A stretch of 64,000 bases of DNA from Bacteroidales bacterium UBA5382 (GTDB lineage: Bacteria; Bacteroidota; Bacteroidia; Bacteroidales; Dysgonomonadaceae), in assembly GCA_002409745.1 (NCBI GenBank), contig DHOU01000011.1:62001-126000 (forward strand), given 5' to 3'. Position 1 is the first letter of the stretch, and every line of letters starts with the position of its first letter. The position numbers and the translations under genes were made by a program. Positions 25,012 through 35,578 of this stretch are shown one piece after another. A model generated the notes under the pieces. That model was given only the letters and a program-made list of their open reading frames with translations, searched no databases and was not told the DNA's origin.

Positions 25012-25830
25012 TAATTTATTCATTGTCTCTATTGTTTGGACAAACGTGATGGGCGTCGGTTGGCAGGCGATTTCCGAGTCGATGATGTAGACGTGATTGT
25101 CTCGTACCGCTTTCAGATTCGTGTACCGCATCCAGGTCTTCATCTCTTCGTCCCCGACGATCCCCATCGTGACGATAAAGATATAATCGGGGTTTTTGGC
25201 CACTACAAACTCGCGTGTGACGGCGCCTTGTGTGAGGCCCTTCGCAATATTCCCGGCCCCCAGCAACGTCATATAGTCATTCATAAACGTGTTGGGTATG
25301 ACGGTGAACAAGGGGTTGGCGCCGATTTGAAAAAACATTTTCGGCTTGTTGAGGCGTGAGATGCGTCGAGCAATCTGTTGTATTTTCTGTTGACTTTCCG
25401 ATACCGTTTTTTTTGCCCGATGTTCCGCCCCTACCCATTTCCCCAGAAGGATGAATTGGTCGCAGATTTCCTGAAAGGAGCGGGGAGAGCCGAAGACTTC
25501 CACTTTTATTCCCATTTTGCGCAGCAATTCCAAATCTTTCGGGCTCGTAAGCCCTGAAGCGATGACCAAGTCGGGTTTCAGGCTGACGATTTTTTCGATA
25601 TTCGCCTTTACGGCAGAGGCGACAACCGGTTTGTGGTCGTTTTTAGCCGCCGTACAGTAACTCGTGCATCCTACCAGTTTGTCTTGCGCATCCAAATAAT
25701 ACAAGCTTTGCGTGACGGACGGCGCCAACGAGATTATTTTCGAATAAGACGCCTGTCCGAAAGCGAGGGTTACCCATGCGAAAAACAGTATCGATACAAT
25801 AAACTTTTTATTGCTATATACTGACTTCAT
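24997..25830 (-). CDS. Periplasmic corrinoid-binding protein (BtuF-like)
   Basis: The 277-residue protein has a cleavable signal peptide (FAWVTLAFGQ) and the class III binding-protein plan: IISLAPSVTQSLYYLDAQDK with LVGCTSYC, IVSLKPDLVIASGL, MGIKVEVFGSPRSFQEICDQ, the connecting helix, NPDYIFIV and ending in ACQPTPITFVQTIETMNKLM. It should deliver corrinoid to the BtuC-like permease. The final codons lie inside the heptamer array, so the C-terminus MTGD is made of repeat sequence. Iron-siderophore binding is the main alternative and is less likely here. Confidence 0.85.
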   Translation of the reverse strand: MKSVYSNKKFIVSILFFAWVTLAFGQASYSKIISLAPSVTQSLYYLDAQDKLVGCTSYCTAAKNDHKPVVASAVKANIEKIVSLKPDLVIASGLTSPKDLELLRKMGIKVEVFGSPRSFQEICDQFILLGKWVGAEHRAKKTVSESQQKIQQIARRISRLNKPKMFFQIGANPLFTVIPNTFMNDYMTLLGAGNIAKGLTQGAVTREFVVAKNPDYIFIVTMGIVGDEEMKTWMRYTNLKAVRDNHVYIIDSEIACQPTPITFVQTIETMNKLMTGD

Positions 25831-25886
25831 ATTTCATTGTTTTTTATTACTCAAAGTTTTACACGTTATTTCATCCGGCAGTTTGG

Positions 25887-25970
25887 AGTCTCCGGTCATC
25901 GGTCTCCGGTCATCAGTCATCGGTCTCCAGTCTCCGGTCTCTAATCTCCAACCTCTATCCTCTATTATCT
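25887..25970. repeat. Heptamer array, 12 units (GGTCTCC / GGTCATC type)
   Basis: Twelve consecutive 7-bp units: AGTCTCC, GGTCATC, GGTCTCC, GGTCATC, AGTCATC, GGTCTCC, AGTCTCC, GGTCTCT, AATCTCC, AACCTCT, ATCCTCT, ATTATCT. The array sits between the PP-loop ATPase and binding-protein genes and touches the stop codon of the former. Confidence 0.9.
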
Positions 25971-26615
25971 TAATTGCAAAAAATGATGCGTTTCATTTTC
26001 GGTGATTTCCCCTTTTTCGAAAGGAACCACATCGGCAAGCGACGGGCCGTCGAAAACAAAGGTGTGATATTCGCCGTTCTCTCCGCACACATCCATTCCC
26101 GGTATTGCGCGCAAATCGTTTATGAAAGCCTCATCCACAATGCGCCCCAGGAAAGAAGGCGGCAACTTGTTTTTGCGCACCGAAATCACGATGGATTTAT
26201 AACCTTCTTTCAGGAAGCCGTTCATCACCACTTCCGTATCCATTCCCCAGAGCGGAAATACGGGCGTGATATCCATATCGTGGCATACCCGTTCGATCCA
26301 CGTCTTGTGTTCCCTGACGAAAATATCCCCGAATACGCCGGTATCGACCGCGTGCTCTTTTTTCAGATGAGCCATAACGGCTTTCAAATCTTTTTCATAT
26401 TCGGCTCTTGTGGTCGGTTGTTGGATAAGAGGGATTCTTACTTTTTCGGATTGCCGGCGGATCAGTTCGTTCCTGATACCATGCGAACGGGAGCGGTCGC
26501 TGTTTGCATCCGACATATTCAACAAGCAAAACACTTCGTTGCCGCCATCCGCTAAAAAACGATGCATCGCATACATGCAATCCTTACCGCTGCTCCAGGA
26601 AATAAAAGCTTTCAT
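25965..26615 (-). CDS. PP-loop ATPase of the diphthine-ammonia-ligase (DPH6-like) family
   Basis: The 216-residue protein opens MKAFISWSSGKDCMYAMHRF, the PP-loop SxGKD that binds ATP, and continues SRSHGIRNELIRRQ and the C-terminal GENGEYHTFVFDGP characteristic of DPH6-like adenine-nucleotide alpha hydrolases. Bacteria lack diphthamide, so the bacterial role must differ. Being first in a corrinoid-uptake operon suggests a job in corrinoid salvage, such as an amidation or remodelling step, but that is inference. Length and motifs are intact. Confidence 0.8.
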   Translation of the reverse strand: MKAFISWSSGKDCMYAMHRFLADGGNEVFCLLNMSDANSDRSRSHGIRNELIRRQSEKVRIPLIQQPTTRAEYEKDLKAVMAHLKKEHAVDTGVFGDIFVREHKTWIERVCHDMDITPVFPLWGMDTEVVMNGFLKEGYKSIVISVRKNKLPPSFLGRIVDEAFINDLRAIPGMDVCGENGEYHTFVFDGPSLADVVPFEKGEITENETHHFLQLR

Positions 26616-26647
26616 CTATTCAATTAATATAATGTATAAACACCTTG

Positions 26648-26655
26648 CAAAGATA
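26648..26655 (-). promoter_or_regulatory. Putative -7 box (TATCTTTG) of the corrinoid operon
   Basis: On the minus strand TATCTTTG matches the Bacteroidota -7 consensus TAnnTTTG, 33 bases upstream of the PP-loop gene start at 26615. No good -33 TTTG is seen. No cobalamin riboswitch is visible here, unlike at the receptor gene. The 356-base gap to groES otherwise holds three heptamers at 26680-26700 and the groES promoter. Confidence 0.45.
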
Positions 26656-26870
26656 CTAAAAGAATAGCAAAGCTTCCGGTTATCAATTATCAGTTTTCAA
26701 CAGGTTACGATAGTTATAGCCTCTTGCAGCGCTTGTATGTTCTCATTATCCGTACAGCGAATCCTGTCGCGAAGCAATATCACGCGACACGCCGGTTCTT
26801 CCGACTGCAATTTTGTCAGTCTCCCCTTTCAAATAGAATTTTTTTGGTGGAAAACGGCGGATTTGTTTTT

Positions 26871-26888
26871 TTGGCATAGAATTCGCTA
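26871..26888 (+). promoter_or_regulatory. Possible sigma-54-type (-24/-12) promoter of groES-groEL
   Basis: TTGGCATAGAATTCGCTA contains GG and GC ten bases apart (26873-26874 and 26885-26886), the invariant spacing of sigma-54 promoters, with TTGGCA matching the -24 element well and TTCGCT the -12 element less well. It ends about 83 bases before the groES ATG. I see no CIRCE inverted repeat and no properly spaced TTTG/TAnnTTTG pair. Confidence 0.35.
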
Positions 26889-26971
26889 TTTGAATTGTGT
26901 CGAACGAAGAAACAATTTTAAACAGTTTCTACATAACAAACAACAATTAATTAATCATTAATTTTAGAGAT

Positions 26972-28902
<1,931 letters not shown>

Positions 28903-28934
28903 TTCATTGCCATTATCGTACATATTTAAAGATT

Positions 28935-28975
28935 GATGTGCAGCCTGTTCTATATGGGTTGCACATCTTTTTTAT
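28935..28975 (+). terminator. Rho-independent terminator after groEL
   Basis: GATGTGCAGCC (28935-28945) pairs with GGGTTGCACATC (28956-28967), followed by a T-run. The stem starts 33 bases after the groEL stop. Confidence 0.85.
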
Positions 28976-29233
28976 TATATAAAAGAGAGGCTTTGTAGAA
29001 TTTTTCTACTATTGATTTTTATAATTTTATGTAGCTTGGATATTATTTTGTTAACCTATTGTCTTTCTCTGTGTAAGTGAATGAAACTTAATACCTATGT
29101 AAAATGATTTTTTGAGCGTTTTTTTATTCTAAACATAATAGATTGTTTATCATGTTGGTTGATGATGATCAAACGGTTTCGCTTCACTTTGAAAATGTAA
29201 CGGAAATGTAATAAGTTTTGATTTTTTTTATTG

Positions 29234-29241
29234 TACTTTTG
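29234..29241 (+). promoter_or_regulatory. Putative -7 box (TACTTTTG) for the Oar-like receptor
   Basis: TACTTTTG fits TAnnTTTG and lies 59 bases upstream of the receptor ATG. No TTTG is found at the ideal -33 distance. The rest of the 28976-29299 gap is AT-rich and I see nothing else in it. Confidence 0.5.
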
Positions 29242-29299
29242 TGTAGATTTTCAGTTATGGTATGATCATTTTAATCTACAAACTTTAATAAATTAGTTT

Positions 29300-32200
29300 A
29301 TGATAAAAAAATTAAAATTTTTACTGGTAGCATTCTTTTTGATGATTGTTACAGTTATGCAAGCTCAGGTAACCACTTCCAGCATGAGCGGACGGGTCAC
29401 CGGCGGGCAAGAAGCGGTTATCGGGGCAACGGTGATTGCCACGCACGAACCTTCGGGAACGACTTACGGAACGGTTACCAATATGGAGGGACGCTTCAAC
29501 CTAAACGGAATGCGTGTAGGCGGACCTTATTCCGTGAAAATTTCATACATTGGGTATGGTACAAGCACAACAAGCAACATTACGTTGAGCCTGGGTGAAA
29601 ACTATGTATTGAATGTCGTACTCTCAGAAGAAGCAACATCATTGGATGAAGTTGTCGTAACGGCAGCCCGCACAAAATTTACCACGGAGAGAACGGGAGC
29701 TGTGACGAATATCACCAACAGCCAGATCGTCAATTTACCTACGGTAAGCCGTAGTATTATAGATGTTACCCGCCTTTCACCTTATGGAGGGAATGGTATG
29801 AGCTTTGCCGGTACCGATGGCCGTACGGCAAACTTTACGGTGGATGGAGCCAATTTCAACAATAACTTTGGTCTGAGTGATGCGCTGCCTGGTGGAGGTA
29901 GCCCCATCTCCCTTGAAGCAATCGAAGAATTGCAGGTGGTGATCGCACCGTACGATGTTCGTCAAACAAACTTTATCGGCGGCGGTGTGAACGCGATTAC
30001 AAAATCCGGTACGAATACCTTCAAAGGCAGCGGTTACGTTTATCACTGGAATGAAAACATGCGCGGTAATGCCGTCAAAGGCAAACTGGTCGAAGAAGAT
30101 GTGCGTGAAAAAGACCGTAACACGACCTACGGTTTCACGCTGGGCGGTCCCATTATCAAGAACAAATTGTTTTTCTTCGTGAATGCTGAAATGGCTAAAA
30201 TACCCACCGTTGCCAATCGTTGGAGAGCATCAACAAATGGTGTGGCCATTCCGGACAGTTATATCTCCCGCACAACGGAAAGCGACCTTCAGAGGGTTTC
30301 CGACTTTGTGAGGAGTGAATATGGATATGAAACGGGATCTTATACAAGTTTCCCCGCAGATAAAAGCACCCGCAAACTGCTTGCCCGTTTGGATTGGAAT
30401 ATCACAAACCAACATCGGCTGGCTTTGCGATATAACTACACAAAAAATATTACATGGATTTCTCCTAATGCCACTTCCATGGATGGAGGCACCCGTGTGT
30501 CGGAGGCTCGCCTGTCACAAGCTTCCATGGCATTTGCCAACTCGATGTATTCGATGGACAACCTCGTTCATTCATTCTCTTTCGACTTGAACAGCCGGTT
30601 GTCCAACAACCTTTCCAACCAGTTCCTGGCAACATTTTCGAAACTTGACGATATCCGGGGGACGAATTCTGCAGAATTCCCTTTTATCGACATTTTGAAA
30701 GATGGGCAAGCTTATATGTCTTTGGGGTATGAGCTTTTTACATGGAATAACGGTGTGCACAACAATGTATGGAACATTAAAGATGAATTGACTTATTACC
30801 TGGGTAATCACAAAGTTGTAGGAGGGATTGCCTATGAATATAAGATGGCCGATAATGCTTATATGCGTAACGGCACCGGTTACTATCGCTACACAAGTCT
30901 TGACGACTTCTTAAACGGAGGAACCCCGGAAATTGTGAACTTGACGTATGGTTATGGCGGGGAAAGCAATCCTGCGGCTCGTGTGAGAACGAACAAAATC
31001 GGCGTTTACGCCCAAGACGACTGGAGTCTCGGCGAAAAATTCAAACTCTCCTACGGCCTTCGTATCGATGGGCTTTTCTTCAATAATAAAGATTTGATGA
31101 CGAATCAGGCGATTTATAAAATCGATTATTCCGGTCGTCATATCGATACCGGTAAATGGCCTTCGGCAAATGTTATTTTCTCACCCCGTGTAGGTTTTGT
31201 ATGGGATGCGTATGGAGACAACAGCCTGAAACTTCGCGGTGGAACCGGCCTCTTCTCCGGTAATTTACCACTTGTATTCTTCACCAATATGCCCACCAAC
31301 GGTGGAATGGTGCAATACCAAGCTCAAATAAATGCCAGTACCAAGGTGTTTGATGGTTACAAAGGGACATTCACGGTGGGCGATAAAGGAAATAAATTTA
31401 TTGACATGACACAGTTTGCCGGCGGCCTGGTAACGGATGCCAACGGTAAAGCTAGTATCGCCGCTCTTTATGACAAGCTGGCCTCGTTGGGGTACCTACC
31501 CACCATATCCCCTGAAGAAGGTACGGAGCCTTCCTCTATTTCGGCCGTAGATTCAAAATTCAAAATGCCGCAGGTCTGGAAAACATCGCTTGCCGTGGAC
31601 TATGCGTTCCCGACACCGTTTCCGTCCTCGGTTACGGTAGAAGGGATCTTCAACAAAACCATCAACGGTGTCTCCATGTCTGACTGGAGTATTCCCAATG
31701 TAGGCGGTTTTGCCCGTTTCAACGGTGTGGACAACCGCCCGATTTATCCCGATGGTTATCGTACCGGCACAAAGGCGTTTGTGTTGGAAAATACAAGCCG
31801 CGGTTATGGCTGGTCGGCCAACATCACCCTCAATGCGCACCCGACCGAACGGCTCAGCCTGATGGCTGCCTATACACACACGGTGGCCAAGGATGTGACC
31901 GGTATGCCCGGATCGAATGCCGAATCTGCATTTACTTATGTTCCTACAGTAGAAGGCCCCAACCATATCAAGTTGCACAATTCACAGTACACAACACCCG
32001 ATCGTTTGGTGGCTTCGGTTACTGCCCACGACAAGAGTGGCAATCATTACAGTATTATCTATGAAGGATGGCTCGGTGGAGCGAACTACTCCTACATGAC
32101 GGTGAACGATATGAATAACGACGGGTACAACTACGATGCAATCTATGTCCCCACTGACGAAGAGGTGTCAAACAATCAGTTCCGGTTTGTTTCGGAAGAC

Positions 32201-32611
32201 GACAAAACCCGTTTTATGGATTATGTACATGCGAACGATTATTTGAAAAACCGACAGGGCAAGTATGCCGAATCCTACAGCGTTTACTCTCCCTGGGTAC
32301 ACCGTATCGACTTTAGCTACAAACACGATTTTGTCCTCAATGCGGGCAATAACCAACACAAATTGCAACTTAGCTTTGATATCAAGAATGTGATGAACTT
32401 CTTCAATTCCAGTTGGGGGGTGGCTAAATATCTGAATCCTGAAATTGGTTCGGAGGCTCGTATCCTCAAGTATGAAAGTGTGGATGCCGACGGTGTGGCT
32501 ACATTCTCTACACCCACTTCCATCAAAGGTGATACCCAAACATTCACGCCAAGCTACTCTTTGAGCCAGTGCTGGTATGCATCCATTGGCATCAAGTATA
32601 TTTTCAACTAA
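29300..32611 (+). CDS. Oar-like TonB-dependent outer-membrane protein
   Basis: The 1103-residue protein has a signal peptide ending TVMQAQ, a carboxypeptidase-regulatory-like domain (~28-110, SGRVTGGQEAVIGATVIATH), then LDEVVVTAARTKFTTERTGA (TonB-box region), a plug domain (FAGTDGRTANFTVDGANFNN, IEELQVVIAPYDVRQTNFIG) and a long barrel ending in SIGIKYIFN. Proteins of this OmpA-related-Oar type differ from SusC in lacking SusD partners. The next gene, 16 bases downstream, encodes a lipoprotein and probably belongs to the same complex. Substrate unknown; peptides, adhesion or protease sensing have been proposed for relatives. Confidence 0.88.
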   Translation: MIKKLKFLLVAFFLMIVTVMQAQVTTSSMSGRVTGGQEAVIGATVIATHEPSGTTYGTVTNMEGRFNLNGMRVGGPYSVKISYIGYGTSTTSNITLSLGENYVLNVVLSEEATSLDEVVVTAARTKFTTERTGAVTNITNSQIVNLPTVSRSIIDVTRLSPYGGNGMSFAGTDGRTANFTVDGANFNNNFGLSDALPGGGSPISLEAIEELQVVIAPYDVRQTNFIGGGVNAITKSGTNTFKGSGYVYHWNENMRGNAVKGKLVEEDVREKDRNTTYGFTLGGPIIKNKLFFFVNAEMAKIPTVANRWRASTNGVAIPDSYISRTTESDLQRVSDFVRSEYGYETGSYTSFPADKSTRKLLARLDWNITNQHRLALRYNYTKNITWISPNATSMDGGTRVSEARLSQASMAFANSMYSMDNLVHSFSFDLNSRLSNNLSNQFLATFSKLDDIRGTNSAEFPFIDILKDGQAYMSLGYELFTWNNGVHNNVWNIKDELTYYLGNHKVVGGIAYEYKMADNAYMRNGTGYYRYTSLDDFLNGGTPEIVNLTYGYGGESNPAARVRTNKIGVYAQDDWSLGEKFKLSYGLRIDGLFFNNKDLMTNQAIYKIDYSGRHIDTGKWPSANVIFSPRVGFVWDAYGDNSLKLRGGTGLFSGNLPLVFFTNMPTNGGMVQYQAQINASTKVFDGYKGTFTVGDKGNKFIDMTQFAGGLVTDANGKASIAALYDKLASLGYLPTISPEEGTEPSSISAVDSKFKMPQVWKTSLAVDYAFPTPFPSSVTVEGIFNKTINGVSMSDWSIPNVGGFARFNGVDNRPIYPDGYRTGTKAFVLENTSRGYGWSANITLNAHPTERLSLMAAYTHTVAKDVTGMPGSNAESAFTYVPTVEGPNHIKLHNSQYTTPDRLVASVTAHDKSGNHYSIIYEGWLGGANYSYMTVNDMNNDGYNYDAIYVPTDEEVSNNQFRFVSEDDKTRFMDYVHANDYLKNRQGKYAESYSVYSPWVHRIDFSYKHDFVLNAGNNQHKLQLSFDIKNVMNFFNSSWGVAKYLNPEIGSEARILKYESVDADGVATFSTPTSIKGDTQTFTPSYSLSQCWYASIGIKYIFN

Positions 32612-32627
32612 TTAAAATATAAAGGAA

Positions 32628-34160
32628 ATGAAACTAAAATATTTATTCCCATTATTCATTGTAACGCTTGCCTTGATGGCAAGTTGCGACGAAGAAGACG
32701 CTGTGACGTTGCTTCAAGAAATTCAGGTGTCGTCGTCATACGTGGCTATTCCCGAGGGAGGGGGTGATGCGACCATCACTGTGACGTCCAAGGATAGTTG
32801 GACCGCAGAGAAAGTGCTTATATGGAAGAATGACACGACTGTTCAAGATTCGATTAAATGGTTAACGATCTCTTCCACCAGAGGAAGCGCCGGTGAAGCG
32901 GAACTCACTTTTTCTGCTCCCTCCACCCTCAATGGCCGTACGGCCGAGGTGTTGATTCACAGCAGTGGAAAGACACAACGAATCAATATTATCCAGGGTT
33001 TACCCAAGATCGAAGAGGCCACTGTGGCGGACGTGAATGCCGGACCCGATGGAAAAACGTTCCGTGTGACGGGTGTTTGCACTGCTATTGCCAATACTCA
33101 ATATGGTAACTGGTATTTGACAGATGAAACCGGTACGCTCTACGTCTACGGCACGCTTGATGCGAAGGGAGGAAAGCAAAACTTCCTGAGTTGGGGGCTT
33201 GAAGTGGGTGATGAAGTAACGGTGCAGGGCCCGAAACTCACTTACGGTTCAACGATTGAATTGGTGGATGTGACGGTGATCAGCATCAACAAATCACTGA
33301 TAAAAGTTGATTCTGTTGAAAACAAAGTGCTTCCTATTGAAGGGGGTGAGTTTACAGCATACCTTACCTGCAAAGGGCAGGGCGCCTCGGTAGATATCCC
33401 GGAAGATGCCAAGTCGTGGTTGTCAATTTCTTCTGTCGAATCGGCCGGTGAAGAAGTGGTTGTGAAATTCAAAGCGGCAGCTAATGCCGGTGGTGACCGT
33501 GGAACAACCATCATATTCCGTACCACGGACGGGAAAAAAGAGTATACAACAGAAACAACACTGAGTCAAACAGGTGCGATTGTGGACGCTTCGGTGGCTG
33601 AATTCCTCGCCGCTGCAGTGAGTGACACGCAATATCGTCTGACAGGTGTGATCACCAAGATTGATAATTCTACATATGGTAATTTATACCTTAGGGATTT
33701 CTCCGGTGAAACCTATGTATATGGTATTGACGGTTTCCGGGAAAAAAATCTGAAAGTGGGTGACATCATCACCATTGTCGGAAAACGCGCCGAATATAAA
33801 GGTACTCCGCAAGTCGGCGGTGCCGTTTTGGAAAGCGTTATTCCTGTGACTGTTTCTACTATTGCCGAGGTGTTGACCAAACCCGATTCCGACCAGGATT
33901 ATTATATGCTGACCGGTGAAATTACCTCGATTACCAGTAAGGACTACGGTAATCTTTATTTGAAAGACGGCGACAGCGAGATTTATGTGTATGGCTGTTA
34001 TCCGGGTTATGGTGCAACTGGCGACGATAGGAAAGGCTTGATAGAAGCCAAAGGTATTAAAGTGGGAGATCACCTAACCGTTATTGCAAAAAAGAGCTCT
34101 TATAAAGGAACAGCTCAACTTGCAAATGGTATTTATTTCAGCCACGAAAGTGCGAAGTAA
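32628..34160 (+). CDS. BACON-domain lipoprotein with repeated OB-fold modules
   Basis: The 510-residue lipoprotein (ALMASCDEEDAV) reads as alternating modules: a BACON domain (~30-130, YVAIPEGGGDATITVTSKDS through RINIIQG), an OB-like unit (~135-215, FRVTGVCTAIANTQYGNWYL), a second BACON-like unit (~225-320, IEGGEFTAYLTCKGQG), then two more OB-like units (~325-405 and ~410-505). The OB units repeat the pattern (F/Y)RLTGVI...YGNLYLxD...YVYG...KVGDxITVxGK. BACON domains are linked to surface binding in Bacteroidota. OB repeats may bind sugars or nucleic acids; the ligand is unknown. It follows the Oar-like gene by 16 bases. Confidence 0.8.
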   Translation: MKLKYLFPLFIVTLALMASCDEEDAVTLLQEIQVSSSYVAIPEGGGDATITVTSKDSWTAEKVLIWKNDTTVQDSIKWLTISSTRGSAGEAELTFSAPSTLNGRTAEVLIHSSGKTQRINIIQGLPKIEEATVADVNAGPDGKTFRVTGVCTAIANTQYGNWYLTDETGTLYVYGTLDAKGGKQNFLSWGLEVGDEVTVQGPKLTYGSTIELVDVTVISINKSLIKVDSVENKVLPIEGGEFTAYLTCKGQGASVDIPEDAKSWLSISSVESAGEEVVVKFKAAANAGGDRGTTIIFRTTDGKKEYTTETTLSQTGAIVDASVAEFLAAAVSDTQYRLTGVITKIDNSTYGNLYLRDFSGETYVYGIDGFREKNLKVGDIITIVGKRAEYKGTPQVGGAVLESVIPVTVSTIAEVLTKPDSDQDYYMLTGEITSITSKDYGNLYLKDGDSEIYVYGCYPGYGATGDDRKGLIEAKGIKVGDHLTVIAKKSSYKGTAQLANGIYFSHESAK

Positions 34161-34221
34161 GTAATACGAAACCATATACCCTAAGTAATGTGACACGCAG
34201 CATATGTGTGTGACAGATAAT

Positions 34222-34258
34222 AAAAACCGTGTAACAATAAATTTGTTACGCGGTTTTT
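34222..34258 (+). terminator. Rho-independent terminator after the BACON lipoprotein gene
   Basis: AAAAACCGTGTAACA (34222-34236) pairs with TGTTACGCGGTTTTT (34244-34258) with one mismatch, ending in a T-run. The A-run on the other side would let it work in both directions. Confidence 0.88.
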
Positions 34259-34438
34259 ATTGATAGTGTTGTCGTGCATGATTAATAAAATTTGAAAGAG
34301 AGTGTGTCAAGTGTATTATAAAATAATAGGAGGCTGGTTTTATATCCTCTATAGAAAATTTCGGGGCGTGTGTGGAAATCTTTGGCCAGTTTTGCGGGAA
34401 TGCTTTATGAGCATGCCGGAATGAATAAAAAGCAAGCA

Positions 34439-34606
34439 AAAATGTCCGGGAAATGCTAAAAAATGTCCGGGAAGCACCTAAAAATGTCTCGGAAGCGTGT
34501 GAAAATGGCAGGAAAACATCGGAAAATGGCCGGGAAATGCCGGAAAATGGGAGGAAAACGCTAAAAAATGGCTGGGAAGCATGGAGAAATGTTTCGGACG
34601 GACCAA
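34439..34606. repeat. Minisatellite of eight 21-bp units with helically phased A-tracts
   Basis: Units start at 34439, 34460, 34481, 34502, 34523, 34544, 34565 and 34586, exactly 21 bp apart, each opening with AAAATG or GAAATG. A second A-rich tract lies about half-way in each unit (for example AAAATGGCAGGAAAACATCGG at 34502), so A-tracts recur about every 10.5 bp. Frames are open on both strands (34453-34668 plus, 34257-34727 minus) and encode seven-residue repeats, but no start, signal or family supports a gene. Between 34261 and 34438 I see nothing else. Confidence 0.85.
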
Positions 34607-34742
34607 AGAGCGAAAAAAACACGCGGAAATTCCATCCCTTATATGATTTTTTCAAAACTACAAAATAAATTGAAGAAAAATTGCTTTTGTCAAAATTTGT
34701 CTCTAATTTTGCCTTCATATTAACCAATTAAATGGATAGAGT

Positions 34743-35438
34743 ATGACAGAAGAATCTGCATCTACTGCCCATGACGACAGTAAAGACAAAAAGACACGTG
34801 GAATGTCTATGGAACAACGCATCGAAAAAATGCACACTGCATTTACCAATGGCAAACTACCGACGATTTTACCACATCTGGAACCGGTAGGGTACACCGC
34901 TGAGAAACTCGACGGGAATCTGGCAAAAGTGGAAACACTCCTGCAACTCAATCAGCAACAACAAAAGGAACAGAGCGAACAGTATGCCGGAACGGATAGC
35001 TTTAACAAGAAACGCGGAGAAATTCACGATCAATATATGAAGCATCGCGGCTTGTTGAAGATTTATTTTGAAGATAATCTGCAGGTATTTGTCCAATTAG
35101 GACTGAACGCGCGGGTGAAGAAAGCGTATGGAGACTGGTTGAACATCGTGCTGAGTTTTTATACACAGCTAAAAAATACGCCTGCGTTGCTCGAAGAAAT
35201 TCCCAATGCCGGTGTCCCGGCTACGGAAGTGGATGCTGCGTTGGCCGCTGTGGCCGCATTGCGAGCCTTGAAAGAAGGGCAGAAAAAAGAGGTCTCCGAG
35301 GCACAGGCAGCTACCGAAGCCCGGGATAAGTTGTTTGACGAACTCGACCCCGAATACCGTAAATTCATTAAATATGCTAAAATACTACTCAAGGATGACC
35401 AGTCGCTCGAAGCATTGGGCATTGTGGTAAAGCGATAA
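34743..35438 (+). CDS. Hypothetical cytoplasmic protein, helical
   Basis: The 231-residue protein has no signal peptide or membrane segment. It is charged at the N-terminus (TAHDDSKDKKTRGMSMEQRI) and predominantly helical by composition, with LLQLNQQQQKEQSEQYAG and an Ala/Glu-rich stretch (~155-200, VDAALAAVAALRALKEGQKK) that could form coiled coil. I recognise no domain. It sits alone between the phased A-tract repeat and a truncated TA module whose toxin gene runs into its 3' flank on the other strand. Codon pattern and length support a real gene. Confidence 0.7.
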   Translation: MTEESASTAHDDSKDKKTRGMSMEQRIEKMHTAFTNGKLPTILPHLEPVGYTAEKLDGNLAKVETLLQLNQQQQKEQSEQYAGTDSFNKKRGEIHDQYMKHRGLLKIYFEDNLQVFVQLGLNARVKKAYGDWLNIVLSFYTQLKNTPALLEEIPNAGVPATEVDAALAAVAALRALKEGQKKEVSEAQAATEARDKLFDELDPEYRKFIKYAKILLKDDQSLEALGIVVKR

Positions 35439-35505
35439 AAATGCGTTAGGGGTGTTACGCTGTGAAAAGCGGAGATCATTCTTTGAAAAAAGAGGACGCT
35501 TCGCT

Positions 35506-35578
35506 TTTCTTTTTCATAAAGAATTTCAGATACTTCCTTGAGATATTCACGAACATCAGGGGCGAAAAGAATTTTCAT
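35506..35578 (-). pseudogene. Truncated ParE/RelE-type toxin (TA module 3)
   Basis: The ATG at 35578 gives MKILFAPDVREYLKEVSEIL, YEKE, matching the N-terminus of the toxins at 19605 and 21095. At about 35506, where those continue YFGFKDEA, the frame turns into unrelated codons that merely run antisense into the end of the hypothetical gene. About 80 residues including the whole toxin core are missing. The antitoxin gene overlapping it by four bases is intact. Confidence 0.8.

Noticed and set aside
26697..26831. Open stretch ending IQALQEAITIVTC on the minus strand between the PP-loop gene and groES
   Set aside because: It looks mildly protein-like but has no start codon and no recognisable motif; too weak to call a gene remnant.
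34257..34727. 156-codon minus-strand and 71-codon plus-strand frames over the 21-bp repeat
   Set aside because: Both are open because the period is a multiple of three; neither has a credible start, signal or homologous family. Treated as a repeat.
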